Shown here one piece after another: positions 9,862 to 19,510 of a stretch of 64,000 nt of DNA. Source of the stretch: Ruminococcus sp. GTDB lineage: Bacteria; Bacillota; Clostridia; Oscillospirales; Ruminococcaceae. The DNA is taken from the NCBI GenBank assembly GCA_021200415.1, contig JAJQGO010000026.1, positions 50,571 through 114,570 on the forward strand. Direction: 5' to 3'. The position numbers and the translations under genes were made by a program. The notes beneath the pieces are model-generated. The model did no database searches, was not told the origin of the DNA, and saw only the letters and a list, made by a program, of their open reading frames with translations. Numbering within the stretch: the first letter of the stretch is position 1; each line of letters starts with the position of its first letter.

Positions 9862-9893
9862 AAAAAGAGATGCATTTCTGCATCTCCTTTTTA
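9862..9893. terminator. Bidirectional terminator between GGDEF gene and pectate lyase gene
   Basis: GAGATGCA-tttc-TGCATCTC flanked by A- and T-tracts, between convergent genes. Confidence 0.75.
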
Positions 9894-9905
9894 TTTTTAC
9901 CTAAA

Positions 9906-12900
9906 TCAATAATCAGTCGAATATGATTCAGGGAGAGAGGTTAATACCTGCGAAATAAGCTTCTGAACGGCAAGTGCGTCCATATTGCTTACTCCGTCGC
10001 CGCGCTGATTTACATCCGAAACATTCAGTGCCTCATCACTGAGAGGATATTTCTCGTTGTTTGATACATAGCTCAGTATATTTACGGCATCTGCAATTGA
10101 GATTACACCGTCAAGGTCTGCATCTCCGTAAAGAATATCGTCATCCGGCGTTGTTGTTGTTTCAGTTGTAGTAGTCGTTACAGTTGTTGTTGTCGCTGCT
10201 GTCGTTGTGGCTGATGTGGAGTCCTCAGAATAAATCATGTAGTAGAGATTTGCCGTGTCAGCCTTTGTAATCGTATGGTCGCCCGCTTCAAGGTCAACCG
10301 TAATGATTCCGTCTCCGGAGGAGGTATATTTAACTCCGTCAACATAAACAGTTGCTGCCGATTCAAGGAATACAAGCGTAAGCTGACCGCTGTTTGCAGC
10401 TGTAAATGTAATGCTTGTTGAGGATTCCATTTTAAGGCACTGTGTAAGCACCTTGCCTGCGTATTCTACCGTTCCCTTTGATGTGGAAAGATTTCCTGAA
10501 ATCGTGTAAAAGCTGCTGGAAAGTCCGTTTTCTGTGAAGTCGTGAACATATCCGCCTGAAACCTCTGTCTGTGCGGAAGCTGTTGTTGTTGTGGTTGCTG
10601 CCTGTGCGGAGGCTGTTGTGGCAGTTGTTGTTGTTTCCGGTGAAACTACCGATGCACTGTCAAAATGATAGCCAAGGCTCTCATATGTTCCTGTTGTTTC
10701 GGCAAATCCGCCTGTATTTATGCTGCCGTCGGAATTTCTCCATGCCGTGTGGAAATCAGTTCCCATTGCGGGTACGCTGAGAGTGATAAAATCAGATTCT
10801 GTGGGAGTTACAATATCGCCAAGCTTAACAGAGCTGCCTGTTGTGCTGATTGAGCTAACTGTGTAGTAGTATTTTGAGTTGTAGTAGATTGAATTTGTAA
10901 CTGTTCCGTAGAATTTATCGTTGGCAATTGAAATGCCCGATGCTCCTGTGTCGGAAACAAGGTCGAGGTTATAATATGACATGAGGTTTGTGAAGTCACA
11001 GCCCGATGTGCAGCGATATACCGAGAAGTTAGGCTTGCCGTTTCCGCCAACGCCGTTATTGTAGGCTGTGCAGTCCGTAAGACTTCCCAGTTCAGGGTTG
11101 TTGTTGTCGGTGAAGCCACAGTTAAGGTTCTCGAAGGCAAGACAGTTCTTGACAATATGAGCTGTACCGACGCCTGCGCCGCCCAGCTTGAAGCCGTTGC
11201 CGTCACAATCGCCGTAGCCCTCGCCGAACTCCGTATATCCGTTTCTGAAAGCAACGCAGTTCTGGATAGTTACAACGCCGATAGGGCCTGTTTCCTCCTT
11301 TGCGTAGAGATCCCAGCCGTCGTCCGAGTTGTTGTAGGACATACAGCCGTCAAATACGTTGCCCTCTCCGCAGGTAAGCTTAGCCGCAAATCCGTCGGCA
11401 TTTTCCATTGTTTCGTCATCGCAGTTGTTTTTCGATGTGCAGTTGAGAATATAGTTGTTTGACGGCCATGTGTCGATTGTTGCGCAGTCCGTACGATAGC
11501 GTGAAATCTGGAGTCCTGTATCCTGATTATCGTTGAATACCATCATTTCGATTGTATTGTTGCTGCCCGAAAGAAGCATACCATTATCGCCCGCTTTTGT
11601 AATCTCGAAGCCGTAGAAATGCCAGTATGAGCCGTCAAGGACGATGCCTCTGTTTGAATCCGATGTTGCCATTTCCGAGAAGTCGAACACAACCTCCGCG
11701 CCGGGATAAGCCGAAATTGTCTTGAGCGCGCCCGATTCGCCGTTATTATCCTGATCGATAACGATTGTGGAGCTGAAGCTGTATGTTCCCTCAAGGAGAT
11801 AGATAGTTCCGCCCGCCTGAACGGAGCTTATAGCCGTAAGAACGTCTGTTGGCGTGCTTATTGTTTTGCCGTCGCCGCCGCCGCTTGGTGAGCAGTAGAT
11901 TACATCTGCGCCTGTTACGGGGGTCTGAGTTGTTGTCACTGCGGCAGCTGTCGTTGTTACGGTTGTTGTGACTGCTGCTGCGGTGGTTGTGGTTGTGGTT
12001 GCAGCTGCTGTGCCTGAATCCGAAGTAAATCCACTGCCGATAGCGATTACAGAAGGAGTATAAGCCTGAAGAGCAGCCATAAGCTCATCATTTACAGCAT
12101 AGCTTGTATCATCATCGCTTGTGAATGTGAAATCGAAATCTCCGCCGTCAAGGCGTCCTGCGTAGGTCATTACCTTTTCGGGAACATCAGCTGCGTCATC
12201 AGCTGTATAGCTGTACATCACACTGCTTGTGTCGAAGTTGTTGTAGGTATTTCCGCCCTGCTTTGATGTTACAGTTGAGGGGACTGTATCGGTTTTATTT
12301 TCTACAACGTACGCGTCAAATTCAACATTATCCTCGCTGTAGGGAACAAATGCCGTCTGACCCTCCATGTAGTTTCCGTATGCCTTGATTGTACCGCCGT
12401 CCTCGCTTGAGAAGGTTCCTGTACCTGTGGCAATATCAGAGCCTTGCATTGATGTCAGCATAGGATATTTGCAGTTTCTGAAATAATTTGATTCAGCGAA
12501 AAGGGACGAACCGAGAGTTGAACCCATTCCGTATTTTGAGTTGCCGTCATAGTAGTTATTATAAATGTGTGCAGAATAATATCTTACACGAGGATGTCTT
12601 GAATCCGAATGGTCATACCAGTTGTGGTGATATGTGATATAAAGTCCGTCCGTAGTGCCCTCGCTCAGACCGAGAAGATTGCACTTTCCGTTATCCCAGA
12701 AATGGTTGTATGAGAATGTGATATATGTGGACTTTTTGCAGTCAAGAGCGCCGTCGCCCTTTACCTGATCGGAATCGCTGCCGGGCATTCCGTAGAATGA
12801 ATCACAGTTGTGAACCCAGATGTGGTCGCAGGACTGCTGGAGGCTGATATTATCACCCTCGTCGCTGTCAACGAGCATTACTCCGATGTTTCTTATTTCG

Positions 12901-13700
12901 CAGTTTGAAAGATTCTTGAGTCTGATGCCGAAGCCGTTGAGCGTTGCGTCCGAGCCGATACCCTCAATTGTAATGCCGCATGAAAGTCTTTTCGAATCGC
13001 CGCTTCCGCTGACTACGAGATCTCCGCTTGTCAGGTAGGAGGGATCTGTAACCGTGCCTATAATTCTGATGTCAAGGGGTCTTGTATCGTAACCCTTTTT
13101 GTAGCTGTCGAGAATATTCTGCAAGCCCGTTGAGGTTGTTGTAGCTCCCTTTGAGCTTGTTACAACGTCAAGTGTAACCGTATCCTTTGTATCCTCAGTG
13201 ACGTAAAGCACTACAGCGTCAGATTTGAGAGTTCCGTCCTCATTGTATGCTCCCGAGGCTGTTCCGTCAACCCATGCGAAGCCTGTTCTGTCATGAGCTG
13301 TTGCTGTGAGCGTTACGGAGGCTGCCTTTGAGGAATCCTCACTTCCGCTGATGACGGGAACTACCATGAGCGTATGACTGCCTGCCGCAAGACCTACGGC
13401 ATCGGCTCTGAAATAGCCGGAATACTGGCGTATGAGCATGGAATCAATCTGCACGCCGTCGCAGTAAACATTATAGCCCGACGCATCTGTTACAGGCGAC
13501 CATTCGGCATACACGCCCTCTGCGTAGCCCTTGCTTGCCGTGAATACAACGCTGCTGCTTGCGGCATATGCGGAAATTTCTGTTCCGAAGGGTGCGGCAA
13601 TCTCTGCTGTTCCGAAAGCTGCTCCGCTGATGCCCGTTATGGTCATTACAGCTGCTGCCGCAATTGAAGCAATACGCTTCTTCATAGTTGAATTTTTCAT
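9906..13700 (-). CDS. Multimodular cellulosomal pectinase: PL1 - PL9 - CBM77-like module - dockerin
   Basis: PL1 features (SGDSKRLSCGITIEGIGSDATLNGFGIRLKNLSNCEIRNIGV, VKGDGALDCKKSTYITFSYNHF, YHHNWYDHSDSRHPRVR); PL9-like parallel beta-helix with CSPSGGGDGKTISTPTDVLTAISSVQAGGTIYLLEGTY; Thr-rich linkers; C-terminal dockerin LYGDADLDGVISIADAVNILSYV ... LPESYSTDY. Confidence 0.88.
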   Translation of the reverse strand: MKNSTMKKRIASIAAAAVMTITGISGAAFGTAEIAAPFGTEISAYAASSSVVFTASKGYAEGVYAEWSPVTDASGYNVYCDGVQIDSMLIRQYSGYFRADAVGLAAGSHTLMVVPVISGSEDSSKAASVTLTATAHDRTGFAWVDGTASGAYNEDGTLKSDAVVLYVTEDTKDTVTLDVVTSSKGATTTSTGLQNILDSYKKGYDTRPLDIRIIGTVTDPSYLTSGDLVVSGSGDSKRLSCGITIEGIGSDATLNGFGIRLKNLSNCEIRNIGVMLVDSDEGDNISLQQSCDHIWVHNCDSFYGMPGSDSDQVKGDGALDCKKSTYITFSYNHFWDNGKCNLLGLSEGTTDGLYITYHHNWYDHSDSRHPRVRYYSAHIYNNYYDGNSKYGMGSTLGSSLFAESNYFRNCKYPMLTSMQGSDIATGTGTFSSEDGGTIKAYGNYMEGQTAFVPYSEDNVEFDAYVVENKTDTVPSTVTSKQGGNTYNNFDTSSVMYSYTADDAADVPEKVMTYAGRLDGGDFDFTFTSDDDTSYAVNDELMAALQAYTPSVIAIGSGFTSDSGTAAATTTTTTAAAVTTTVTTTAAAVTTTQTPVTGADVIYCSPSGGGDGKTISTPTDVLTAISSVQAGGTIYLLEGTYSFSSTIVIDQDNNGESGALKTISAYPGAEVVFDFSEMATSDSNRGIVLDGSYWHFYGFEITKAGDNGMLLSGSNNTIEMMVFNDNQDTGLQISRYRTDCATIDTWPSNNYILNCTSKNNCDDETMENADGFAAKLTCGEGNVFDGCMSYNNSDDGWDLYAKEETGPIGVVTIQNCVAFRNGYTEFGEGYGDCDGNGFKLGGAGVGTAHIVKNCLAFENLNCGFTDNNNPELGSLTDCTAYNNGVGGNGKPNFSVYRCTSGCDFTNLMSYYNLDLVSDTGASGISIANDKFYGTVTNSIYYNSKYYYTVSSISTTGSSVKLGDIVTPTESDFITLSVPAMGTDFHTAWRNSDGSINTGGFAETTGTYESLGYHFDSASVVSPETTTTATTASAQAATTTTTASAQTEVSGGYVHDFTENGLSSSFYTISGNLSTSKGTVEYAGKVLTQCLKMESSTSITFTAANSGQLTLVFLESAATVYVDGVKYTSSGDGIITVDLEAGDHTITKADTANLYYMIYSEDSTSATTTAATTTTVTTTTTETTTTPDDDILYGDADLDGVISIADAVNILSYVSNNEKYPLSDEALNVSDVNQRGDGVSNMDALAVQKLISQVLTSLPESYSTDY

Positions 13701-13953
13701 TTTAATTCCTCCTAAAGAATTTTGAAAAATAATATGTGTTTAATCCGGATTGTGAAAGCTTTCATCAGCTTTACTCATTGTTATCATTATACTGTAAAAA
13801 AGCCCCCTTTTCAATGATGAATAGTACTTAATAACTGATTTTTTATGCTCATTTCATACTTTTTCACGCACAATCAGTCAGCTTCAGTCGCTTCACGATT
13901 CGCAATGGCTTGAAAATAATCGAAAAAATATCGTAATTTGCCCCAAAAAACCC

Positions 13954-13982
13954 TTGACAAGCCCGACGCTCTGTGATATAAT
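13954..13982 (+). promoter_or_regulatory. Consensus sigma-70/A promoter for rpmG-secE-nusG operon
   Basis: TTGACA-17 nt-TATAAT, exact consensus hexamers and spacer. Confidence 0.85.
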
Positions 13983-14084
13983 GAAGTTACCTCGCATGGG
14001 GTCTATTTTTTTGTCCTCGGTTGAGGGAGGCAAACAACCTACCTTCCGCTTAACGGAAGAAGTATTATTTCAGGAGGTGCCGAT

Positions 14085-14234
14085 ATGAGAGTAAAGGTTA
14101 CTTTAGCTTGCACGGAGTGCAAACAGCGCAACTATGTTTCTAAGAAAAACAAGAAGAATGACCCTGACAGAATTGAAATGAAAAAGCATTGTAAGTTCTG
14201 CAGAAAGCATACTCTTCACAGAGAAACAAAGTAA
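14085..14234 (+). CDS. rpmG: 50S ribosomal protein L33 (four-Cys zinc-ribbon form)
   Basis: 49-aa ORF not in supplied track: [59 protein letters not shown] upstream; precedes secE. Confidence 0.93.
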   Translation: MRVKVTLACTECKQRNYVSKKNKKNDPDRIEMKKHCKFCRKHTLHRETK

Positions 14235-14249
14235 TCGGAGGTATTTTTT

Positions 14250-14498
14250 ATGGCTAAGGAAAAAGAGAATACAACTCCGGAAAAGAAGTCCAAAAAATCA
14301 GAAAAGAAAAAGCCCAACAGGGTCGTTAAATGGTTTAAGGACTTAAGAAGCGAATTTAAAAAGGTGGTTTGGCCCACAAGAAAAACTGTTGTCAATAATA
14401 CGGCTGTCGTCGTTGCGGTAGTCGCAATTGCAGCAATTCTTGTCGGTGCGCTTGATGCAGGATTCTTAAAAATTATGGATCTGATCTATAACCACTAA
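14250..14498 (+). CDS. secE: Preprotein translocase subunit SecE
   Basis: WFKDLRSEFKKVVWPTRKTVVNNT signature, single C-terminal TM, precedes nusG. Confidence 0.93.
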   Translation: MAKEKENTTPEKKSKKSEKKKPNRVVKWFKDLRSEFKKVVWPTRKTVVNNTAVVVAVVAIAAILVGALDAGFLKIMDLIYNH

Positions 14499-14525
14499 TC
14501 ACAGGAAATCTAAGGAGGATTTGCA

Positions 14526-15053
14526 ATGTCAGAAGCAGCAAGGTGGTATGTGATTCATACCTATTCGGGCTACGAAAATAAAGTCGCTCAGAATATTGAA
14601 AAGGTTGTCGAAAACCGGAAGCTTCATGATCTTATCCAGGAGGTTAGAGTTCCTACAGAAAAGGTAACCGAAATCACCGACGGCAAGACTAAGGAGGTTG
14701 AGCATAAAACCTACCCTTGCTATGTGCTGGTGAAGATGGTGGTTACCGACGATTCTTGGTATGTCGTAAGAAATACAAGAGGCTGTACGGGCTTCGTTGG
14801 CCCTGCCTCCGAACCGACTCCCCTGTCGGATGAAGAGGTGAAACAGCTCTTCGGAATTGACGTTTCATCTGTTAAGGTGAACTTCAAGGAGGGCGACAGA
14901 GTAAGAATCTCAGGCTCGGCTATGGACGGATTTGTCGGCGTAGTTCAGAGCATCAATCTCGACGAGAAAACTGTTGACGTGCTTGTCTCAATTTTCGGTC
15001 GTGAAACCCCCGCGACGCTGCCTGTCAGTCAGGTTGTTCTCGTGGAGGATTAG
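14526..15053 (+). CDS. nusG: Transcription termination/antitermination protein NusG
   Basis: RWYVIHTYSGYENKVAQNIEK, GFVGPASEPTPLSDEEV, C-terminal KOW GDRVRISGSAMDGFVGVVQSIN. Confidence 0.96.
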   Translation: MSEAARWYVIHTYSGYENKVAQNIEKVVENRKLHDLIQEVRVPTEKVTEITDGKTKEVEHKTYPCYVLVKMVVTDDSWYVVRNTRGCTGFVGPASEPTPLSDEEVKQLFGIDVSSVKVNFKEGDRVRISGSAMDGFVGVVQSINLDEKTVDVLVSIFGRETPATLPVSQVVLVED

Positions 15054-15085
15054 TTCAGGTCAAAAGGAAATCCGCAGGGATTTCA

Positions 15086-15125
15086 GTGGGAGAGATAAAA
15101 TAATTCTTATCTCGCCATTTACCAC
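15086..15125 (+). promoter_or_regulatory. Putative structured leader element upstream of rplK
   Basis: GTGGGAG ... CTC-GCCATTTA-CCAC: GUGG:CCAC and GAG:CUC helices around an asymmetric loop, repeated upstream of rplA. Confidence 0.35.
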
Positions 15126-15145
15126 ATTTATGGAGGTGCGAATAC

Positions 15146-15571
15146 ATGGCACAGAAAGTAGTTGGCTACATTAAGCTTCAGATCGCAGCAGGAAAGGCTA
15201 CTCCTGCACCGCCTGTTGGTCCGGCACTCGGTCAGCACGGCGTAAACATCATGGCATTCACAAAGGAATTCAATGAAAGAACAAAGAACGACATCGGTAT
15301 GATTATCCCTGTTGTTATTACAGTTTACGCTGACCGTTCTTTCACTTTCATCACAAAGACTCCTCCCGCAGCTGTCCTCATTAAGAAGGCTTGCAATATC
15401 AACAGCGGCTCGGGAGTCCCCAACAAGACTAAGGTTGCTAATATCACTAAAGAGCAGGTCCAGAAAATCGCTGAGCAGAAAATGCCCGATCTTAACGCAG
15501 GATCACTCGAAGCAGCTATGAGCATGATCGCAGGTACAGCTCGCTCAATGGGCGTTGTAGTTGTTGACTAA
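15146..15571 (+). CDS. rplK: 50S ribosomal protein L11
   Basis: [42 protein letters not shown]. Confidence 0.97.
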   Translation: MAQKVVGYIKLQIAAGKATPAPPVGPALGQHGVNIMAFTKEFNERTKNDIGMIIPVVITVYADRSFTFITKTPPAAVLIKKACNINSGSGVPNKTKVANITKEQVQKIAEQKMPDLNAGSLEAAMSMIAGTARSMGVVVVD

Positions 15572-15622
15572 TCAATTTTGAATGAAGATAAAGAACACCA
15601 GTTCTTATTCTGACTTCTCATG

Positions 15623-15676
15623 GTGGGAGGAAAATTCCGCTAATCGGGTAAGCGTTTAAGCTCCCGATATTACCAC
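15623..15676 (+). promoter_or_regulatory. Putative structured leader element upstream of rplA (candidate ribosomal protein autoregulatory site)
   Basis: GTGGGAG ... CTC-CCGATATTA-CCAC, same architecture as the rplK leader; immediately 5' of the rplA SD. Confidence 0.4.
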
Positions 15677-15695
15677 TTAAATAGGAGGAAATATA

Positions 15696-16391
15696 ATGAA
15701 ACACGGCAAGAAATATGTTGACAGCGCAAAGGCTGTTGATTCTGCAAAGCTTTATGAGTCCACAGAGGCTCTTGACTTGGTCTGCAAGAACGCAAAGGCT
15801 AAGTTTGATGAAACAATTGAAGCACATATCCGCCTCGGCGTTGACTCAAGACACGCTGATCAGCAGGTTAGAGGAGCTGTTGTTCTCCCTAACGGTACAG
15901 GTAAGAATGTCAGAGTCTGTGTTTTCTGCAAAGAAGACAAGTACGAGGCTGCAAAGGCTGCTGGCGCTGAGTTTGTCGGCGGTCAGGATCTCGTTGATAA
16001 GATCATGAAGGAAAACTGGATGGACTTCGATGTTGTTGTTGCTTCACCTGATATGATGGGTCTTGTTGGACGTCTTGGTAAGGTTCTCGGACCTCGTGGT
16101 CTTATGCCGAACCCCAAGGCAGGTACTGTTACACCTGACGTTGCAAAGGCAGTTACAGAGGCAAAGGCAGGTAAGATTGAGTATCGTCTTGATAAGACAA
16201 ATATCATCCACTGCCCCATCGGCAAGGCTTCATTCGGCGCAGGAAAGCTCGAGGAGAACTTCAATACTCTTATGGAGGCTATCGTTAAGGCTAAGCCGGC
16301 AGCAGCTAAGGGTACTTATCTCAAGTCCTGCACAGTAACTTCTACTATGGGCCCCGGAGTTCCCGTTGCTACAACAAAGTACGGAGTTTGA
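15696..16391 (+). CDS. rplA: 50S ribosomal protein L1
   Basis: [15 protein letters not shown]..., [22 protein letters not shown] signature. Confidence 0.97.
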   Translation: MKHGKKYVDSAKAVDSAKLYESTEALDLVCKNAKAKFDETIEAHIRLGVDSRHADQQVRGAVVLPNGTGKNVRVCVFCKEDKYEAAKAAGAEFVGGQDLVDKIMKENWMDFDVVVASPDMMGLVGRLGKVLGPRGLMPNPKAGTVTPDVAKAVTEAKAGKIEYRLDKTNIIHCPIGKASFGAGKLEENFNTLMEAIVKAKPAAAKGTYLKSCTVTSTMGPGVPVATTKYGV

Positions 16392-16410
16392 TTTAAATTT
16401 CGAATAAATA

Positions 16411-16438
16411 AACATCCCCGTCTGGGGATGTTTTTTTT
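16411..16438 (+). terminator. Rho-independent terminator after rplA
   Basis: AACATCCCC-gtct-GGGGATGTT followed by 8 T. Confidence 0.88.
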
Positions 16439-16480
16439 GCTGTTTTTCTTTAATCGGGATTCCATAGATTCACCGGAGCA

Positions 16481-16517
16481 TAAAAAAAGGGATGCATTTC
16501 TGCATCCCTGTTTTTTT
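16481..16517 (-). terminator. Terminator downstream of GH9 cellulase gene
   Basis: AGGGATGCA-tttc-TGCATCCCT flanked by A/T tracts. Confidence 0.75.
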
Positions 16518-16531
16518 AAATTGATTCAGGA

Positions 16532-19438
16532 TTACGAATATGATTCAGGAAGTGAATCAATTACCTGTGAAAGCAATCTCTGAATTGCAAGAGCGTCGTT
16601 GTTTCTTATGCCGTCGCCGTTTGCGTTTACGTCAGCGTTTACAAGTCCCTGTGCAGTAATAGGATACTTCGAAGGATTGTTTACATAAGACATAATGAGT
16701 GTAGCGTCTGCAATATCAACATCGCCGTCAACGTCTGCGTCGCCCCAAAGGGTTACATCGAGATCACCATCTGTAGGATCTTCTTCAACGTCGGGAGCTT
16801 CAACAATCTCGTCCTCGAGGAATGAGATTACCCAAGCGAACGGAGCGTTCCAGTTGATTGTTACCTCGTTTACAGACCATGCTTCAACTGAGTCAACATA
16901 GCACTTCTGAGGAGCAACCTCGCCTCTTGTGTAGCCAAGACCACCAACGTATGGATCCTGAAGTCCTGATCCGGGTCCGCCTGAGAGAACGCCGTCTGGA
17001 GCCATCGGGAATGAGTTATCAAGCTCATATGACCAATATCTGTGGTGAGGATTGCTTGTGTGGTATGTACCTGTACCTGTTACATAGGAGATGCCAAGTC
17101 CGTTACGTCCGAAGATGTAGTCGAGAGCTGTTGACACACCGCTGATGTACTCGTTAGTACCGTTAATCATGTAAGCATAAGCCATTACGATAGCGTTGTT
17201 TACAACGAATGAGTTTGAACCCCACTCATAACCTGTAACCTCGATTGCGTTACCGTTGGAATCGTAACCAATGTTAATCGGGTCAGTAAATGTTGCTCCA
17301 CGGTAAGGAATTCCCATACCTTCGCTGTTTTCCTGATCGATATACTCATCAGCAGCATTTGTGATAGCTGTTTCTACAGCTGTTGCTTCAGATGTAGTAA
17401 GAAGATCCTCGTGGAGGTAAAGTGAAAGAGTACCAAGACCAGCTGTACAGCCCCAGTTGAATGAGCTGAATGAACCTGCATTCTCACCGCCTGTAAGGTT
17501 TGTTGTGAGGCTGAATGCCTTATCCTTGCCTGTTTCATCGTTAGGATTGCTGTAGCTCTTGAGGTCGTTGTAGTATGTTGTATCGCCTGTTGTGATGTAA
17601 AGCTCACAAGCTGCCCAGTAGAAGTCATCTTCAACGTAGCTGTCACCGTAAGCACCGCCGCCGATAGCCTGATCAAGAGGAGCAAGAACATCGGGGTTAG
17701 ACTTAGCAGCTTCGTAGCACTTCTTAGCGTTTGCAAGACACTCAGCAGCGAAAGCATCATCATAGCCTTCCCACAGACGTGCAGCCTGTGCAGCGCAAGC
17801 TACGAGGTTAAGTGTAGCTGCAGTCGACGGAGGCTTAACAATACGAACAGTTCCCCATTCGTCTGCATAGTCCCAAGGTCTTGTTGCAAGTCCGGTCCAC
17901 TTGTGGTCGTGGAGCTTGTGGTAAACCATGTTTGTATAGTTGCCGACTGAACCGTTTGAGCCGTAGTAAGGATCGCTCGAAGAAACGATCATCTTGAACA
18001 TCCACTCAAGCTCAACTCTTGTTTCATCGAGGATATCAGGATTAGCGTCGCCGCTCTCAGGAATAACCATTGTGCCGCTCGTCCACTTGGAATCTGTACC
18101 CTGCTGAGCTGAAACCTCATACATATTCTGGAGCGTCCATACAGAGATACCGCCGTTAACTACGTATTTACCGTGGTCACCAGCATCGTACCAACCGCCT
18201 GTACCGTCGATCTGGTATGTCTTATCACCATCGGAGAAGTCGCTTGCGTAGGACTTAACCCACTGGGACTGAACATAAGCCATATCGGGGTTATGACCGC
18301 CCTGATGTGCAAGAGCTGTCTTATCGCCTGATGTAATGTAAGCTGACTCAATATCAACACCTGAACGGTTCTGATAGTAGTAGTTCAAAGCGTTTGTGAG
18401 TACAGTGTCGTATACGCTGTCTTCTGAAGGATCAACAATGTCGAAGTCGTGGCTAACCCACATCTGATATGTTGTATCTTTCTTTTCGTTGTAGTAGGTA
18501 TTTGTCTCATCCTCAACCTCGATGTGGAAGTCTTCACCTGTTACATCAACATCTGTGAAGTCGAGAATCTGAACATACTCACCTGCGGACTCATCGTAGC
18601 CGAACTTCTCGCCTGTACCTGTGTAAACAACGTTGCCTGAAGAATCAACAACGTGGAATGTTACAGGGTCAAGATCCGAATCTGTAGCGTATGAAGCCTT
18701 CTTTGTGAGGTTAGTCCAGTAACCAACCTGATTGATTCTGACGTCACTTCTTGGAGTGATAACGCCCATTTCGTTTGACTGATCCCAGTTACAGCCTTCG
18801 CCTGATGTATCGTCACAAGTTTCGCAAGTGAGATACATATTATCGAACTTGAGAACGTCGCCGGACTTTGTACAGTCAGTTGCCTGATAGTCGCCTGCGC
18901 CGCCGTAGTGGAATGCCCACTCAGCAACCTCAAGAGTCTGAGTAGCTGTAAATGTTGAGTCATAGGAATGCTTGCCGGCACTTACCTGAATAGCTTCCCA
19001 TTTCTCGTTGAATGTAGAGTCGCTGCAGTTGTTGTGCCAAACCTCGATGTCGCCGCTAAGGTCGCCAATCTTTGTGTAGATCTGGACATCTGCTGAAGCT
19101 TCTACTTCCCAGTGAACAGTATATGTATGGCCGGACTGAATTTTAAGTCCTCTGTGACGGAACTGAAGGTCCCATCTTGATTCGCCGCCCTCAGCAGCTC
19201 CGCCGGGATTGTCAATAGTGATTACATACTGACCATCTGTAAGCTCGAAGTACTGGTTAGCGGGGTTTGTCTGGCACACGTGCCATGGAAGTCCAATACC
19301 CTCATCAAAGGTATGCTGACCGAGCATATCACCAGCTGAAGCGCTCATTGGAATAAATGCTGTTGCTGAAGTAGCGAGCATTGTTGCAGCAATAAGGCTA
19401 CCGGTAATAGCTTTTGCAAATTTCTTATGCTTGTGCAT
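16532..19438 (-). CDS. Cellulosomal GH9 cellulase: CBM4-like - Ig-like - GH9 - dockerin
   Basis: Signal peptide; N-terminal CBM4-like (GLPWHVCQTNPANQYFELTDGQYVITIDNPGG); Ig-like VRINQVGYWTNLTKKASYAT; GH9 GGWYDAGDHGKYVVNGGISVWTL; dockerin LWGDADVDGDVDIADATLIMSYV...LPESYS. Confidence 0.9.
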   Translation of the reverse strand: MHKHKKFAKAITGSLIAATMLATSATAFIPMSASAGDMLGQHTFDEGIGLPWHVCQTNPANQYFELTDGQYVITIDNPGGAAEGGESRWDLQFRHRGLKIQSGHTYTVHWEVEASADVQIYTKIGDLSGDIEVWHNNCSDSTFNEKWEAIQVSAGKHSYDSTFTATQTLEVAEWAFHYGGAGDYQATDCTKSGDVLKFDNMYLTCETCDDTSGEGCNWDQSNEMGVITPRSDVRINQVGYWTNLTKKASYATDSDLDPVTFHVVDSSGNVVYTGTGEKFGYDESAGEYVQILDFTDVDVTGEDFHIEVEDETNTYYNEKKDTTYQMWVSHDFDIVDPSEDSVYDTVLTNALNYYYQNRSGVDIESAYITSGDKTALAHQGGHNPDMAYVQSQWVKSYASDFSDGDKTYQIDGTGGWYDAGDHGKYVVNGGISVWTLQNMYEVSAQQGTDSKWTSGTMVIPESGDANPDILDETRVELEWMFKMIVSSSDPYYGSNGSVGNYTNMVYHKLHDHKWTGLATRPWDYADEWGTVRIVKPPSTAATLNLVACAAQAARLWEGYDDAFAAECLANAKKCYEAAKSNPDVLAPLDQAIGGGAYGDSYVEDDFYWAACELYITTGDTTYYNDLKSYSNPNDETGKDKAFSLTTNLTGGENAGSFSSFNWGCTAGLGTLSLYLHEDLLTTSEATAVETAITNAADEYIDQENSEGMGIPYRGATFTDPINIGYDSNGNAIEVTGYEWGSNSFVVNNAIVMAYAYMINGTNEYISGVSTALDYIFGRNGLGISYVTGTGTYHTSNPHHRYWSYELDNSFPMAPDGVLSGGPGSGLQDPYVGGLGYTRGEVAPQKCYVDSVEAWSVNEVTINWNAPFAWVISFLEDEIVEAPDVEEDPTDGDLDVTLWGDADVDGDVDIADATLIMSYVNNPSKYPITAQGLVNADVNANGDGIRNNDALAIQRLLSQVIDSLPESYS

Positions 19439-19474
19439 TAATGTACCCTCCTTGAAATTTGAAAAAATTTAAAC

Positions 19475-19510
19475 TATAACGCAATGCCAGTGCAAAACAT
19501 TGCGGTTATA
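19475..19510 (-). repeat. Inverted repeat / leader hairpin upstream of GH9 cellulase start
   Basis: TATAACGCAATG ... CATTGCGGTTATA, near-perfect stem about 37 bp upstream of the ATG. Confidence 0.5.

Noticed and set aside
10140-12010. GTTGTTGTT-rich tracts as tandem repeats or CRISPR
   Set aside because: They encode Thr/Ala-rich interdomain linkers of the pectinase; irregular and in frame, no spacers.
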